The notes below the pieces were generated by a model, which ran no database searches, was not told where the DNA came from, and worked only from the letters and a program-made list of their open reading frames with translations. A stretch of 64,000 nt of DNA from DATFVA01 sp963800255 (GTDB lineage Bacteria; Bacteroidota; Ignavibacteria; Ignavibacteriales; Ignavibacteriaceae): NCBI GenBank assembly GCA_963800255.1, contig CAWDAK010000008.1, forward strand, positions 248,001-312,000. Direction: 5' to 3'. Below, one piece after another: positions 46,013 to 54,603 of the stretch. The translations under genes and the position numbers were made by a program. Position 1 is the first letter of the stretch, and every line of letters begins with the position of its first letter.

Positions 46013-47452
46013 ATGGACTGGATTACAGAGTTTACAGAAAATATAAGGTTTGTTGACTTACTCGATATACTAATCGTATCAGCTTTCCTTTTTATTTTTA
46101 TTAACTGGCTTCGGAGAAGTGCCTCGCGTCGGCTTGTGGTTGCAATCTCCGTTTTTGCTGTAATTTATCTCCTGGCAAGGTTTTTCCAACTTTATCTAAC
46201 CGAGATTCTTATCCAGACCCTTATTGTGGTAATTCTGATCGCTGCCATAATTGTATTCCAGTCAGACATCCGCCGAATGATAGATCTGGCCTGGTTCTGG
46301 ACCAATTTCAGAAAAAGACCCAGGTTATCGTCATATGCTTCTTCTGTTGATTTGCTGACAGAAGCTGTTGGTAAAATGGCTGAAAAAAAAACAGGAGCAT
46401 TAATAACTATTCGGGGTAAGGAACCTTGTGATGGACACCTGAATGGAGGAATTCCCCTTGAAGGAAAAATAAGTTCACCTCTTCTTTACAGTATTTTTAA
46501 TACCAGTTCGCCGGGCCATGACGGCGCTGTTATCGTCGAAGGTAATAAGATATCAAGATTCGGGGCTCACCTCCCTCTCTCTATAAATTTAGGAGCGCTT
46601 GGAGAAGGAAGCACAAGGCATGCAGCAGGCCTCGGATTATCAGAACGCTGTGATGCATTTATAATAATTGTATCTGAAGAAAGAGGAACAATCAGCATCG
46701 CAGAGGACGGTCAGCTTATAATCCTTAAATCAACAGTTGAATTAAAGCATAGGCTGGAAGAATTTTACCACAGAAATTACCCGGCTTCCAAGGAAACCGG
46801 GGTTAAGTGGTGGAACAGACGGAATATAATTACGGCCTCGGCTTCAATTTTGATCGCATTGTTTGCCTGGATTATTCTTGCCTATCACTCTGACAGAATC
46901 TTCAGAAATTACACTGTTCCTATTGAATTCCGAAACCTGACTCCTGAGTTCAGCCTTGCTCAGCAGGTTCCTTCTAAAGCGGAAGTTACTCTTGAGGGTT
47001 CCGAGCAGGCATTCCGTCTTCTGGACCCTACAGAACTTGTTGTATCACTTAACCTTGGAAATTTGAAAAAAGGCAAGAATGAGCTTGCACTTAATGAAGA
47101 GGACCTTAGGCTTCCATCAGGTTTAATCCTATACGATATCGAACCAAAAAAGATTACGGTAAATGCTATACCTACGAAAATCATCTCACTCCCTGTAAAA
47201 GTTCAGACAACTGGGAAACTGCCCGGTCATTTAAGGCTTGTTTCGGCTTTGCCAAATCCTCCTAAAATTATGCTGATTGTACCCCAGGAAGGAAATCATC
47301 TTCCAAAATTTATCTACACTGAACCGGTTGATTTAAGCAGTATACTAGTATCTACCAGTATAACTTCTCAGGTGCTTATACCGCAAAAATATAAACTTCC
47401 CCCTGATGAAGACGGTGAACTTTCGATTGAAATTAATGTTAAAAAAAGATAA
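46013..47452 (+). CDS. Diadenylate cyclase fused to YbbR (CdaR-like) domains
   Basis: Makes the second messenger c-di-AMP from two ATP. The 479-residue protein has three N-terminal membrane helices as in CdaA (about 16-35, 42-58 and 63-84), the DisA_N cyclase domain (about 110-255) with GHDGAVIVEG and STRHAAGLGLSER, then a fourth membrane helix (about 272-292) and two YbbR-type repeats to the end. In Firmicutes CdaA and its YbbR-type regulator CdaR are separate neighbouring proteins; here they are one chain. The usual RHR motif reads RHA. The Gdx gene follows 54 bases downstream. Confidence 0.88.
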   Translation: MDWITEFTENIRFVDLLDILIVSAFLFIFINWLRRSASRRLVVAISVFAVIYLLARFFQLYLTEILIQTLIVVILIAAIIVFQSDIRRMIDLAWFWTNFRKRPRLSSYASSVDLLTEAVGKMAEKKTGALITIRGKEPCDGHLNGGIPLEGKISSPLLYSIFNTSSPGHDGAVIVEGNKISRFGAHLPLSINLGALGEGSTRHAAGLGLSERCDAFIIIVSEERGTISIAEDGQLIILKSTVELKHRLEEFYHRNYPASKETGVKWWNRRNIITASASILIALFAWIILAYHSDRIFRNYTVPIEFRNLTPEFSLAQQVPSKAEVTLEGSEQAFRLLDPTELVVSLNLGNLKKGKNELALNEEDLRLPSGLILYDIEPKKITVNAIPTKIISLPVKVQTTGKLPGHLRLVSALPNPPKIMLIVPQEGNHLPKFIYTEPVDLSSILVSTSITSQVLIPQKYKLPPDEDGELSIEINVKKR

Positions 47453-47506
47453 TATGAAACCTGTAATCCTTCAGGATTTTAAGAAATAATATCAAAATGG
47501 ATTAAA

Positions 47507-47824
47507 ATGGCATGGTTCATAGTCTTTATTGCAGGGTTATTTGAAACTGCCTGGGCCATAGGAATGAAATATTCCCAGGGATTCACCAGGTTCTGGCCCA
47601 GCGTCTTCACTGTTGTAAGCATCTTAATAAGCATGGGCCTGCTTGCTTATTCTTTAAAAGAACTTCCGGTTGGTACTGCGTATGCGGTGTGGACCGGAAT
47701 TGGAGCCGTAGGAACTGCTATTTTGGGTATAGTTCTTTTTGGAGAATCGAAAGAAATTGCACGGCTGTTTTTTATTTTTCTTATAGTTGCAGGAATCGCA
47801 GGACTTCGAATTTTTGCGAAATAA
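47507..47824 (+). CDS. SMR-family exporter, Gdx/SugE type
   Basis: The 105-residue protein has four membrane helices and the small multidrug resistance pattern: FETAWAIGMKYSQGF at the start with the essential Glu13, and ELPVGTAYAVWTGIGAVGTA in the third helix. The Gdx/SugE subgroup exports guanidinium in exchange for protons; the GMKYSQGF segment fits that group better than EmrE. No guanidine riboswitch could fit in or be seen in the short upstream gap. Confidence 0.85.
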   Translation: MAWFIVFIAGLFETAWAIGMKYSQGFTRFWPSVFTVVSILISMGLLAYSLKELPVGTAYAVWTGIGAVGTAILGIVLFGESKEIARLFFIFLIVAGIAGLRIFAK

Positions 47825-47910
47825 CCCGTATTAGCCATTTTTTTCGTGACCAGCGTCATTGAGAATGATACCTGTTTGAAGGTATTATTATACCAAACAT
47901 TCAAAGGTAT

Positions 47911-48279
47911 ATGTCAATGAAGCTAAAAAAGGTTCTGGCGGCTGTTAATGATGAAATTACCGCTTTACAGGTTAATAATCTGGTTAATCAGCCTGATTTA
48001 TGGGAATTAGAATTCATACAATTAAAACCGGAATTAGTTGATGAAATCCTGGAATGGCGTCCTGATCTAGTAATATTTGATATAAATTTACTTTCTAGTC
48101 TGAATGGTACAGATTATACCGGAATCATGAAAAAACACAATATCCCCTTTCTTTACATCTCTACTTCCCAAATAGATACTGATTTTATTGGCCCCGCATC
48201 ATCACATAGTCCCTATAATCTTCCTGAACTCAAGCTTGCCGTTCACGAGGCTTTAAATACAAACCTGCTTCTTATTTAA
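47911..48279 (+). CDS. Degenerate stand-alone receiver-like protein
   Basis: The 122-residue product has the size and beta-alpha pattern of a receiver domain. It keeps a plausible phosphoacceptor Asp (LVIFDINLLSS near residue 53) and a hydroxyl residue (LYISTSQ), but the N-terminal acidic pair reads NDE and the conserved Lys region reads HSPYNLPEL instead of KP. It is therefore a pseudo-receiver or a diverged one. It is the first plus-strand gene of the siroheme/exporter run. Either ATG 47911 or 47917 may be the start. Confidence 0.6.
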   Translation: MSMKLKKVLAAVNDEITALQVNNLVNQPDLWELEFIQLKPELVDEILEWRPDLVIFDINLLSSLNGTDYTGIMKKHNIPFLYISTSQIDTDFIGPASSHSPYNLPELKLAVHEALNTNLLLI

Positions 48280-48436
48280 TACTTTCAGAAAATACCTGGT
48301 CACCCCGGAAGTTAATATTTCAGGTTAGTAAATCTGTAATATTACCCATTCTTTAGCAACACAAAGATTACAATTTTTCATCGTGGATTGCTTTTCTTGC
48401 CACAACTGATATTTTTCGAATGGTGGGGAAAATATC

Positions 48437-49099
48437 ATGAAAAACAGTAATAAAACCGGCTATTATCCTATTCTGATTAACCTTCAGAAATTTAGGTGTA
48501 TTGTAGTGGGTGGAGGCCGAGTAGCTCACAGAAAAGTGCTTTCGCTGCTTAAATTTGGGGCGGATATAACCGTAATCTCACCTAAAATCATACAACCGAT
48601 CCTGGAACTTGAGAAACACAATTCTATAAGCATAATCAAAAAAGCATATTCTGAAGAATGCATCATCGGATATGGAATAGTATTCAGTGCTACAGATAAT
48701 CCTGAAATTAATCGAACCGTAAGAAAAGACTGCACTAATAAAGGAATTCTTCTTAATGTAGTTGATGATCCCGTATTATGCGATTTTATTCTGCCGGCGA
48801 ATGTTATCCGTGGAAACCTTACTATTTCAATTTCCTCTCAAGGAAATGCGCCTTTCTTTACGAAAAAGATGAAAGATAGAATCGAAGATCTTATTCCACC
48901 AGTTTATGAAGAAATTTTCAGATTGGCAGGACAGCTCCGGAAAAAAATTACTCTTAATAAAAATATTGATTCCAAAACCAGAGCCAGAATACTTAAAAGA
49001 TTTGCTTCGCAGAACTGGGAAGAACTATTTACGGGTAATGGCAGAAAAAGGCCTCAGAATCGTTTTAATGAGATTCTTAAAGAATTCAACTTAAAATAA
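48437..49099 (+). CDS. Precorrin-2 dehydrogenase / siroheme synthase N-terminal type
   Basis: Oxidises precorrin-2 to sirohydrochlorin and may insert iron, giving siroheme. The 220-residue protein matches the Met8/CysG N-terminal half: YYPILINLQKFRCIVVGGGRV-like start with the GGGxVAxRK NAD loop (written here in part), NVVDDPVLCDFILPA near residue 107, and SISSQGNAPFFTKKMKDRIE near 132. It lacks the methyltransferase half, which is encoded separately at 49722. Siroheme is the cofactor of dissimilatory sulfite reductase, which fits the sulfur genes nearby. Confidence 0.9.
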   Translation: MKNSNKTGYYPILINLQKFRCIVVGGGRVAHRKVLSLLKFGADITVISPKIIQPILELEKHNSISIIKKAYSEECIIGYGIVFSATDNPEINRTVRKDCTNKGILLNVVDDPVLCDFILPANVIRGNLTISISSQGNAPFFTKKMKDRIEDLIPPVYEEIFRLAGQLRKKITLNKNIDSKTRARILKRFASQNWEELFTGNGRKRPQNRFNEILKEFNLK

Positions 49100-49117
49100 T
49101 ATTATCCGGTCAACATA

Positions 49118-49702
49118 ATGAGTGATCTGAAGTTATTAAAAAGAAAAATACTTATAACCTTCACAATAATGCTGTTCCTGATTATTGGCAGCGGGGTGCT
49201 CGGCTGGTACTTAACAAGGCAGATTGAAGCGAGTACCAATATAATAGAGGTTGTGCACTTGCTAAAAGAATCTGAACTTCAGCTACGCCGTGAAGAAAAA
49301 AACTTATTGATAAGAGGATACTCCCAGGACAGATATCTCCGCTGGCAGAAAGCTAAAGAGGATTTTCATCTGAAGCTAGGAGAGCTAATTGGGATAAAGG
49401 CTCTTCAGGAAAATGAAACTAAAGCTCTAAAAATGGATTATTCGGAAATGTCAGAAAATTACAAGGAGTTCTTTGATGTTATCCGTTCGGATAGTCTCAC
49501 ATCGCAGGAGGTTGCCGACTATGATCAGGAATTTAAGGAAACAGGCCGAAAGACACTTGATATGATCAATAATATTTTAGCAAGGGAACATGAAGTATCA
49601 AGCAGCCGGGACTTACAGGCAGATATTCTTACCGTAGTATTTCTTCTTGTTTTTGTGGTAACTGCCGGATTTCTCATCATTAATGTGCTTAAACATATTT
49701 AA
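49118..49702 (+). CDS. Four-helix-bundle membrane sensor without output domain
   Basis: The 194-residue product has two membrane helices (about 9-31 and 168-190) flanking a helical periplasmic region of about 135 residues, with charged heptad-like helices (LLKESELQLRREEKN and others). This is the layout of 4HB_MCP-type sensor domains, but no HAMP, kinase or chemoreceptor domain follows the second helix. It sits between the two siroheme genes. It may signal by pairing with another membrane protein, such as the heme sensor at 53056; that is inference. Confidence 0.6.
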   Translation: MSDLKLLKRKILITFTIMLFLIIGSGVLGWYLTRQIEASTNIIEVVHLLKESELQLRREEKNLLIRGYSQDRYLRWQKAKEDFHLKLGELIGIKALQENETKALKMDYSEMSENYKEFFDVIRSDSLTSQEVADYDQEFKETGRKTLDMINNILAREHEVSSSRDLQADILTVVFLLVFVVTAGFLIINVLKHI

Positions 49703-49721
49703 CAAAACGACAGGTACATAA

Positions 49722-50501
49722 ATGGAATATGGAAAAGTTTTTATAGCAGGAGCAGGACCGGGAGACCCTGAACTTATTACCTTGAAAGCCCTCAGGGCGC
49801 TGAAAGAAGCCGATGTCATTGTATACGACAGGCTGATAAACGGAGACCTTCTTTCCTATCGTAAAAGCGGCAGTGAACTGATTTTTGTAGGAAAAGAATC
49901 AGGGCATCATCCTATAAAGCAGGATAAAATTATTCAAATCCTTATAGATAAAGCAAAACTTGGCTATAATATTTTAAGGCTCAAAGGCGGCAACCCGTTT
50001 GTGTTTGGACGAGGTTCCGAAGAAGCCGCCGCGCTGAAAGCTGAGGGAATCGAATTTGAGGTTATACCTGGAATTACTTCGGGACTCTCCGCGCCGATAT
50101 ATAGCGGAATTCCAATTACTCATCGTGGACTCATTACTCAATGCGTTTTAATTACTGCTCACGAATGTCCCGGAAAACCTGAGACTCAAGTTGAGTGGGA
50201 TAAACTCGCTGTTTTAAAAAATACTAATCTTATCATTTATATGGGTGCTTCAAGAATAAACAAAATATGCGATGAACTTATTAAACACGGTATGGATCCT
50301 TCAATGCCGGCTGCGGTTATTGAAAATGGTACCTTGTCTGAGCAAAGAACTATTACGGGAAGAGTAGATAATATTTCAACCGAGTTCATAAAACAGAATT
50401 TTCATCCCCCTGTCATCATTATGATTAGTCCAACGGTCGCCCTTAGAAATGATATATCATGGTTTGAAAGCAGTAAAACTTTAATAGAGGAATTGATGTA
50501 A
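49722..50501 (+). CDS. cobA: Uroporphyrinogen-III C-methyltransferase (SUMT)
   Basis: Transfers two methyl groups from S-adenosylmethionine to uroporphyrinogen III to make precorrin-2, the entry to siroheme and cobalamin. The 259-residue protein shows the family marks GKVFIAGAGPGDPELITLKA, ADVIVYDRLI, RLKGGNPFVFGRGSEEA near residue 87 and EVIPGITSGLSAPIYSGIP near 111. It is separated from the precorrin-2 dehydrogenase gene by the sensor gene; the three are closely spaced and likely cotranscribed. No other cobalamin genes are in view, so siroheme is the likelier product. Confidence 0.95.
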   Translation: MEYGKVFIAGAGPGDPELITLKALRALKEADVIVYDRLINGDLLSYRKSGSELIFVGKESGHHPIKQDKIIQILIDKAKLGYNILRLKGGNPFVFGRGSEEAAALKAEGIEFEVIPGITSGLSAPIYSGIPITHRGLITQCVLITAHECPGKPETQVEWDKLAVLKNTNLIIYMGASRINKICDELIKHGMDPSMPAAVIENGTLSEQRTITGRVDNISTEFIKQNFHPPVIIMISPTVALRNDISWFESSKTLIEELM

Positions 50502-50575
50502 TTGCAGCCTTAAGTTTGTTTAAACACTGAATCTGTTCAGGTTCGTACATTTTCTTAAATAAAACCGGATTGATT

Positions 50576-51619
50576 GTGGATATATTTAATATTTATTTAC
50601 CCGTCGCTGGAATTGAGTTTAATGTACTTCTTTTGATCCTAATCGGATTTTGTGTGGGTGTTCTAGGTGGATTCTTTGGTGTAGGAGGAGGCTGGATTGT
50701 AACCCCGGCATTAAACATTTTCGGGTTCCATATGGCTTATGCGATTGGAACTGACCTCTCAAATATATTTGGACAGTCGATCGGAGCTACGAAAAAGCAC
50801 CAGAAAATGGGGAATATTGACTGGAAGCTGGGATCAATTTCAATCGTCGCATCTATTGTGGGTCTCGAATTAGGGTCCCAGGTGATCCTGGGACTAGAGA
50901 GAGTAGGAAGTGCAGGGGAAATCGTTCGATGGTGCTATCTCATAATGATGTTTGGGTTGAGCAGTTTTATGTTTTATGACTATTTCGTAGTAAGCCAGAG
51001 GCAATCAAAAAATCCCTCTCAAGAAAAGACGGAAAATACCAGGAGTAAAATTGCCGTAAAACTTCACCATATAAAAATCCCTCCCATGATATCTCTGCCT
51101 GCTTCAAATATCGAATCTGTATCACTGTGGATAGTCCTTTTAGTTTTTCTTGTTACCGGTTTTCTCTCAGGATTTTTGGGTGTAGGAGGAGGATTTATAC
51201 GAATGCCGGCACTGGTATATCTTATCGGTGTTCCGACTGTTATTGCGGTCGGAACCGACCTGATGAGTGTTTTATTTGCAGGAGCCTATGGCTGCTTCAC
51301 TTATGCACTGAAAGGACGCGTGGAATTTGTTGCTGCATTTTTTATGTTAATCGGGGCGTCAATAGGGGCCCAGATTGGGGCAACTGCTATTAAGTACATC
51401 AAGGGTTATAGTATAAGGCTTCTGTTTGCTATAATGATCGCATTCGCCGGATGTTCAGTGGCTCTGGAACAGGTATATAAACTCTCCCTGGTCTCATTCT
51501 ATCAGACAACTGCCGGAATCGTCCTGATGGGAACTGCAGTATCAATGACTATTATTATTATCGCAAGGCTTATTATGGAATCGAGAAAAGAGCAATCCAG
51601 GAAGAGAAAATTAGCTTAA
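50576..51619 (+). CDS. TauE/SafE-family anion exporter, first of a tandem pair
   Basis: The start is set at GTG 50576, which matches the ATG of the tandem copy (VDIFNIYLP against MDIFNIYLP). The 347-residue protein has about eight to nine membrane helices and two related halves, each with the glycine-rich signature (FFGVGGGWIVTPALNI near residue 34, FLGVGGGFIRMPALVYLIG near 200). Family members export sulfite, sulfonates or related sulfur anions. Its place beside siroheme and APS reductase genes points to sulfite or sulfate traffic. The next gene is a close paralogue. Confidence 0.88.
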   Translation: MDIFNIYLPVAGIEFNVLLLILIGFCVGVLGGFFGVGGGWIVTPALNIFGFHMAYAIGTDLSNIFGQSIGATKKHQKMGNIDWKLGSISIVASIVGLELGSQVILGLERVGSAGEIVRWCYLIMMFGLSSFMFYDYFVVSQRQSKNPSQEKTENTRSKIAVKLHHIKIPPMISLPASNIESVSLWIVLLVFLVTGFLSGFLGVGGGFIRMPALVYLIGVPTVIAVGTDLMSVLFAGAYGCFTYALKGRVEFVAAFFMLIGASIGAQIGATAIKYIKGYSIRLLFAIMIAFAGCSVALEQVYKLSLVSFYQTTAGIVLMGTAVSMTIIIIARLIMESRKEQSRKRKLA

Positions 51620-51651
51620 ACTATTTTCTCACTATTAAACGGGAATAGTAT

Positions 51652-52701
51652 ATGGATATCTTTAATATTTATCTTCCGGTGGCGGGAATTGAATTTAATG
51701 TTCTGCTGCTGATACTCATCGGGTTTTGTGTGGGAGTTCTCGGAGGTTTTTTTGGTGTAGGAGGAGCCTGGATTGTAACACCGGCTCTTAACATTTTTGG
51801 ATTTCACATGTCCTATGCAATAGGAACCGATCTTGCCCATATATTCGGAAAATCTATTGTAGCCACAAAAAAACATAGTAAAATGGGAAATGTGGATTGG
51901 AAGCTTGGATCTATTTCCATTGTAGCTTCTGTACTGGGAGTGGAAGGAGGTTCTCAGGTAATTATGATCCTGGAAAAGGTGGGCAATGTGGGAGCTATCG
52001 TCCGGTGGAGCTATATAATCCTTCTTATAGGTTTGTCAATTTTCATGATGTACGATTATTTCGTTATACGGCCGGCACAAAATGTTCCTTCAAAACCCGG
52101 TTCAGAAGATAAACCTAAGAAGAAGAAAATTCGCTTGTCACAAAGGCTGTATAAAGTAAAGATTCCTCCAATGATGTCCTTCCCTACCTCCGGTATTGAA
52201 TCAGTTTCACTCTGGATAGTTTTGTTTATTTTTTTCGTTACGGGATTTCTTTCAGGTTTTATGGGAGTTGGAGGAGGATTTATTCGAATGCCTGCTCTGG
52301 TCTATCTAATTGGCTGCCCGACTGCTATTGCCGTAGGTACAGACTTAATGAGTGTTCTTTTCAGCGGAGCTTATGGATGCCTTACTTATGCAATTAAAGG
52401 AAGAGTTGAAATTATTGCAGCTTTCTTTATGCTGATAGGGGCATCTATCGGAGCACAGCTTGGAGTAACAGCGGTTAAATATATCCGGGGATATGGAATC
52501 AGGCTTCTCTTCGCTGTCATGATTGCCTTTGCCGGAATTTCCGTAGTAATTGAACAGGTTTATCAAATGACAAATATTCCTATTTATTCTCATCTTGCGG
52601 GAATTCTGGTCATTGGAGCTTCAGTTATAATGACTCTTATTATCTGCGTAAAGCTGTTCATTGAAACAAGGAAAGAAAAAAGATTATCAATAGAGCATTA
52701 A
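51652..52701 (+). CDS. TauE/SafE-family anion exporter, second of a tandem pair
   Basis: The 349-residue protein is collinear with the preceding exporter and identical at most positions by eye, with the same two glycine-rich signatures. The two differ most in the cytoplasmic loop at about residues 138-165, which here is Lys/Pro-rich. Clear sequence differences such as GGGW against GGAW in the first signature suggest they diverged in role or partner after duplication. Only 32 bases separate the copies. The small membrane protein gene follows after 12 bases. Confidence 0.88.
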   Translation: MDIFNIYLPVAGIEFNVLLLILIGFCVGVLGGFFGVGGAWIVTPALNIFGFHMSYAIGTDLAHIFGKSIVATKKHSKMGNVDWKLGSISIVASVLGVEGGSQVIMILEKVGNVGAIVRWSYIILLIGLSIFMMYDYFVIRPAQNVPSKPGSEDKPKKKKIRLSQRLYKVKIPPMMSFPTSGIESVSLWIVLFIFFVTGFLSGFMGVGGGFIRMPALVYLIGCPTAIAVGTDLMSVLFSGAYGCLTYAIKGRVEIIAAFFMLIGASIGAQLGVTAVKYIRGYGIRLLFAVMIAFAGISVVIEQVYQMTNIPIYSHLAGILVIGASVIMTLIICVKLFIETRKEKRLSIEH

Positions 52702-52713
52702 AGGATATATAAA

Positions 52714-53025
52714 ATGAAACTAAAAAAAATAGTGCTGCTGATCTTATTTTCAACATGTCTGAGTTTCCTCTGGTCCGGCAGTAATGTAACCTATGGGGGT
52801 GAGATTGGAGGAAAAGAAGAAGCGGTCCTTAACGTAGTAATCGATACTAAAGATCTTACGGGAGTTAACTTGTGGGTAGCTGAGATGTATAATAATGATA
52901 AAACTCTATACGCAATTATGGTGACGCTGGTTATGGCTTCAATGGGTTCAATAATGGCATTCGGAACGGATTTAATACTTAAAAGATTTGGAATGAGTGT
53001 TAGCAGGATCTCGCACCACGAATAA
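52714..53025 (+). CDS. Small membrane protein linked to the TauE pair
   Basis: The 103-residue product has a signal peptide or anchor (about 5-24), a short extracytoplasmic region (EAVLNVVIDTKDLTGVNLW) and one transmembrane helix (about 66-86), ending in a basic tail LKRFGMSVSRISHHE. It is not a family I can name. Its position, 12 bases after the second exporter and 30 before the heme sensor, suggests it is an accessory subunit of one or the other. AAGGA precedes the ATG. Confidence 0.65.
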   Translation: MKLKKIVLLILFSTCLSFLWSGSNVTYGGEIGGKEEAVLNVVIDTKDLTGVNLWVAEMYNNDKTLYAIMVTLVMASMGSIMAFGTDLILKRFGMSVSRISHHE

Positions 53026-53055
53026 TATTTTCGGTGATATGAGAGTATTTTCCTT

Positions 53056-54600
53056 ATGGATATATTCACTCGGTTAAAGTATATAAGTATCTCTACACGT
53101 ATCTCAATACTGCTTGGGATAATCATACTTATGATGATGGGTCTATTTTCTGTATTCAGTCTCGTTAAGCAAAAAGAGGAAATTGTTTCTAATATCAGTA
53201 ATAATACAGAGCAGTTAAGCAAAACAATCGAGAAAATCCTGAGATTCAGTATGCTCAAAAACAGACGCGGAGAAATATCTCTTGCAGTAAACAGCATTGC
53301 TGAAACGGAAGAAATTAAATCCGCAAGAATCTTAAACCATCTCGGTCAGATCATCTATTCATCAAAGCCATCTGAATTAAACAAGGATATTTCTCAAAAC
53401 AATAATCTTTGCCGAAGCTGTCATAATAACGGAAATGAGGCCACAAAGCCGGACATTAAAAACTTCAATCAGTACAACATCAACGAACAATTAAGAACAA
53501 TTAACTATTCTCTGCCGATATATAATGAACCCGAGTGCAGTAATACCTGCCACCCGCCTGATAACCAAAATAATACTGAAGCAATAAAAGCGGAGAAAGC
53601 AGACTTAGGGAATTCTGTTCATGATCCTTCAAAGGTAATACTTGGCTTCATTGAAATTGAAGTGTCCATGGATAAAGTAATAAACGGCTTAAAGGACACT
53701 CAGTTCTTCCTTATTTCCCTAACAATTATTTTTGCTCTCCTGGCATCGGTTATTGCTTACTTCTCTATAAAATATGTTATAGGGAATCCTGTAAGTAACC
53801 TGGTAGAAGGAACCCGGAGAGTAGCACAGGGGGATTTCAAACATTCAATACCTCCAGGAAAGGCTGAACTTGGAATACTTGCTGACTCATTTAATAAAAT
53901 GCAGTACCAGCTTCTAAGAACTCAGTCGCAGTTGATCGAATCAGAAAAACTAGCATCAATAGGAAAATTGGCAAATGAAATTGCAAATGAGATTAATAAT
54001 CCGCTTACAGGGATCATTATATACAGTGAGGGTCTGCTCTCGCAATCAGAAAATGCAGACTTGAGGGAAGATTACAGCATAATAAGGCAGGAAGCGCTAA
54101 AGATCAGGGAAAGTATCCGAAACATATTATCGTTCACGAGACATGAAAAACCTGACTTTAAGCTTATTGATATTATTCCTGTGCTCAGGCAGGCAATTTC
54201 TGCAGTAAAAAGATTTTCTAATTTCAGAAATATCAAAATAATTTCATCAATTGAAAAAGAATTTCCTGCAATCTCTGCCGACGGAAACCTGCTGGAACAG
54301 GTTTTTTTGGATCTTCTTCTGATTTCCTCAGAATCAATATTAAACGGAGGGATCCTGAGTATTTCGGCTTCGATTAATAAAGATAAAAATGTAATTGATA
54401 TTATTTTTCACGATACTGGAAAGGCGATCTCAGAAAACACATTACGAAATTTAACCGATGAAGCTTCCGCTATAAAGAATTTTGAAAGAACTGATATCAG
54501 TCTTGCCGTTTGCAAAGATATCGTTCAGATGCACAGAGGTAAACTTGAAATTGAAGCGGCTGAATCCGGGAATACTATAAGAATTACTTTACCGGTTTGA
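53056..54600 (+). CDS. Heme-c periplasmic sensor with degenerate histidine-kinase module
   Basis: The 514-residue protein has a membrane helix (about 15-37), a periplasmic domain with the c-type heme motif CRSCH (residues 116-120) and a CSNTCH (CX3CH) site near 161, a second helix (about 215-238), a HAMP domain (240-290) and a kinase-like C-terminus. The H box reads IANEINNPLTG where active kinases have a His (VAHEINNPLTG). The N box (LDLLLISSES) lacks its Asn, the G1 box reads DTGKAIS, and no GTGLGL box is present (TDISLAV). It is therefore a probable pseudokinase that senses redox state or a gas through heme and signals without autophosphorylation. The receiver gene follows after three bases. 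Confidence 0.8.
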   Translation: MDIFTRLKYISISTRISILLGIIILMMMGLFSVFSLVKQKEEIVSNISNNTEQLSKTIEKILRFSMLKNRRGEISLAVNSIAETEEIKSARILNHLGQIIYSSKPSELNKDISQNNNLCRSCHNNGNEATKPDIKNFNQYNINEQLRTINYSLPIYNEPECSNTCHPPDNQNNTEAIKAEKADLGNSVHDPSKVILGFIEIEVSMDKVINGLKDTQFFLISLTIIFALLASVIAYFSIKYVIGNPVSNLVEGTRRVAQGDFKHSIPPGKAELGILADSFNKMQYQLLRTQSQLIESEKLASIGKLANEIANEINNPLTGIIIYSEGLLSQSENADLREDYSIIRQEALKIRESIRNILSFTRHEKPDFKLIDIIPVLRQAISAVKRFSNFRNIKIISSIEKEFPAISADGNLLEQVFLDLLLISSESILNGGILSISASINKDKNVIDIIFHDTGKAISENTLRNLTDEASAIKNFERTDISLAVCKDIVQMHRGKLEIEAAESGNTIRITLPV

Positions 54601-54603
54601 AAT

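Noticed and set aside
47453..47506. Guanidine riboswitch upstream of the Gdx gene
   Set aside because: Only 54 bases are available and no matching fold or motif is present.
47511..47824. Multidrug exporter EmrE
   Set aside because: The first helix segment fits the Gdx/SugE subgroup better than EmrE.
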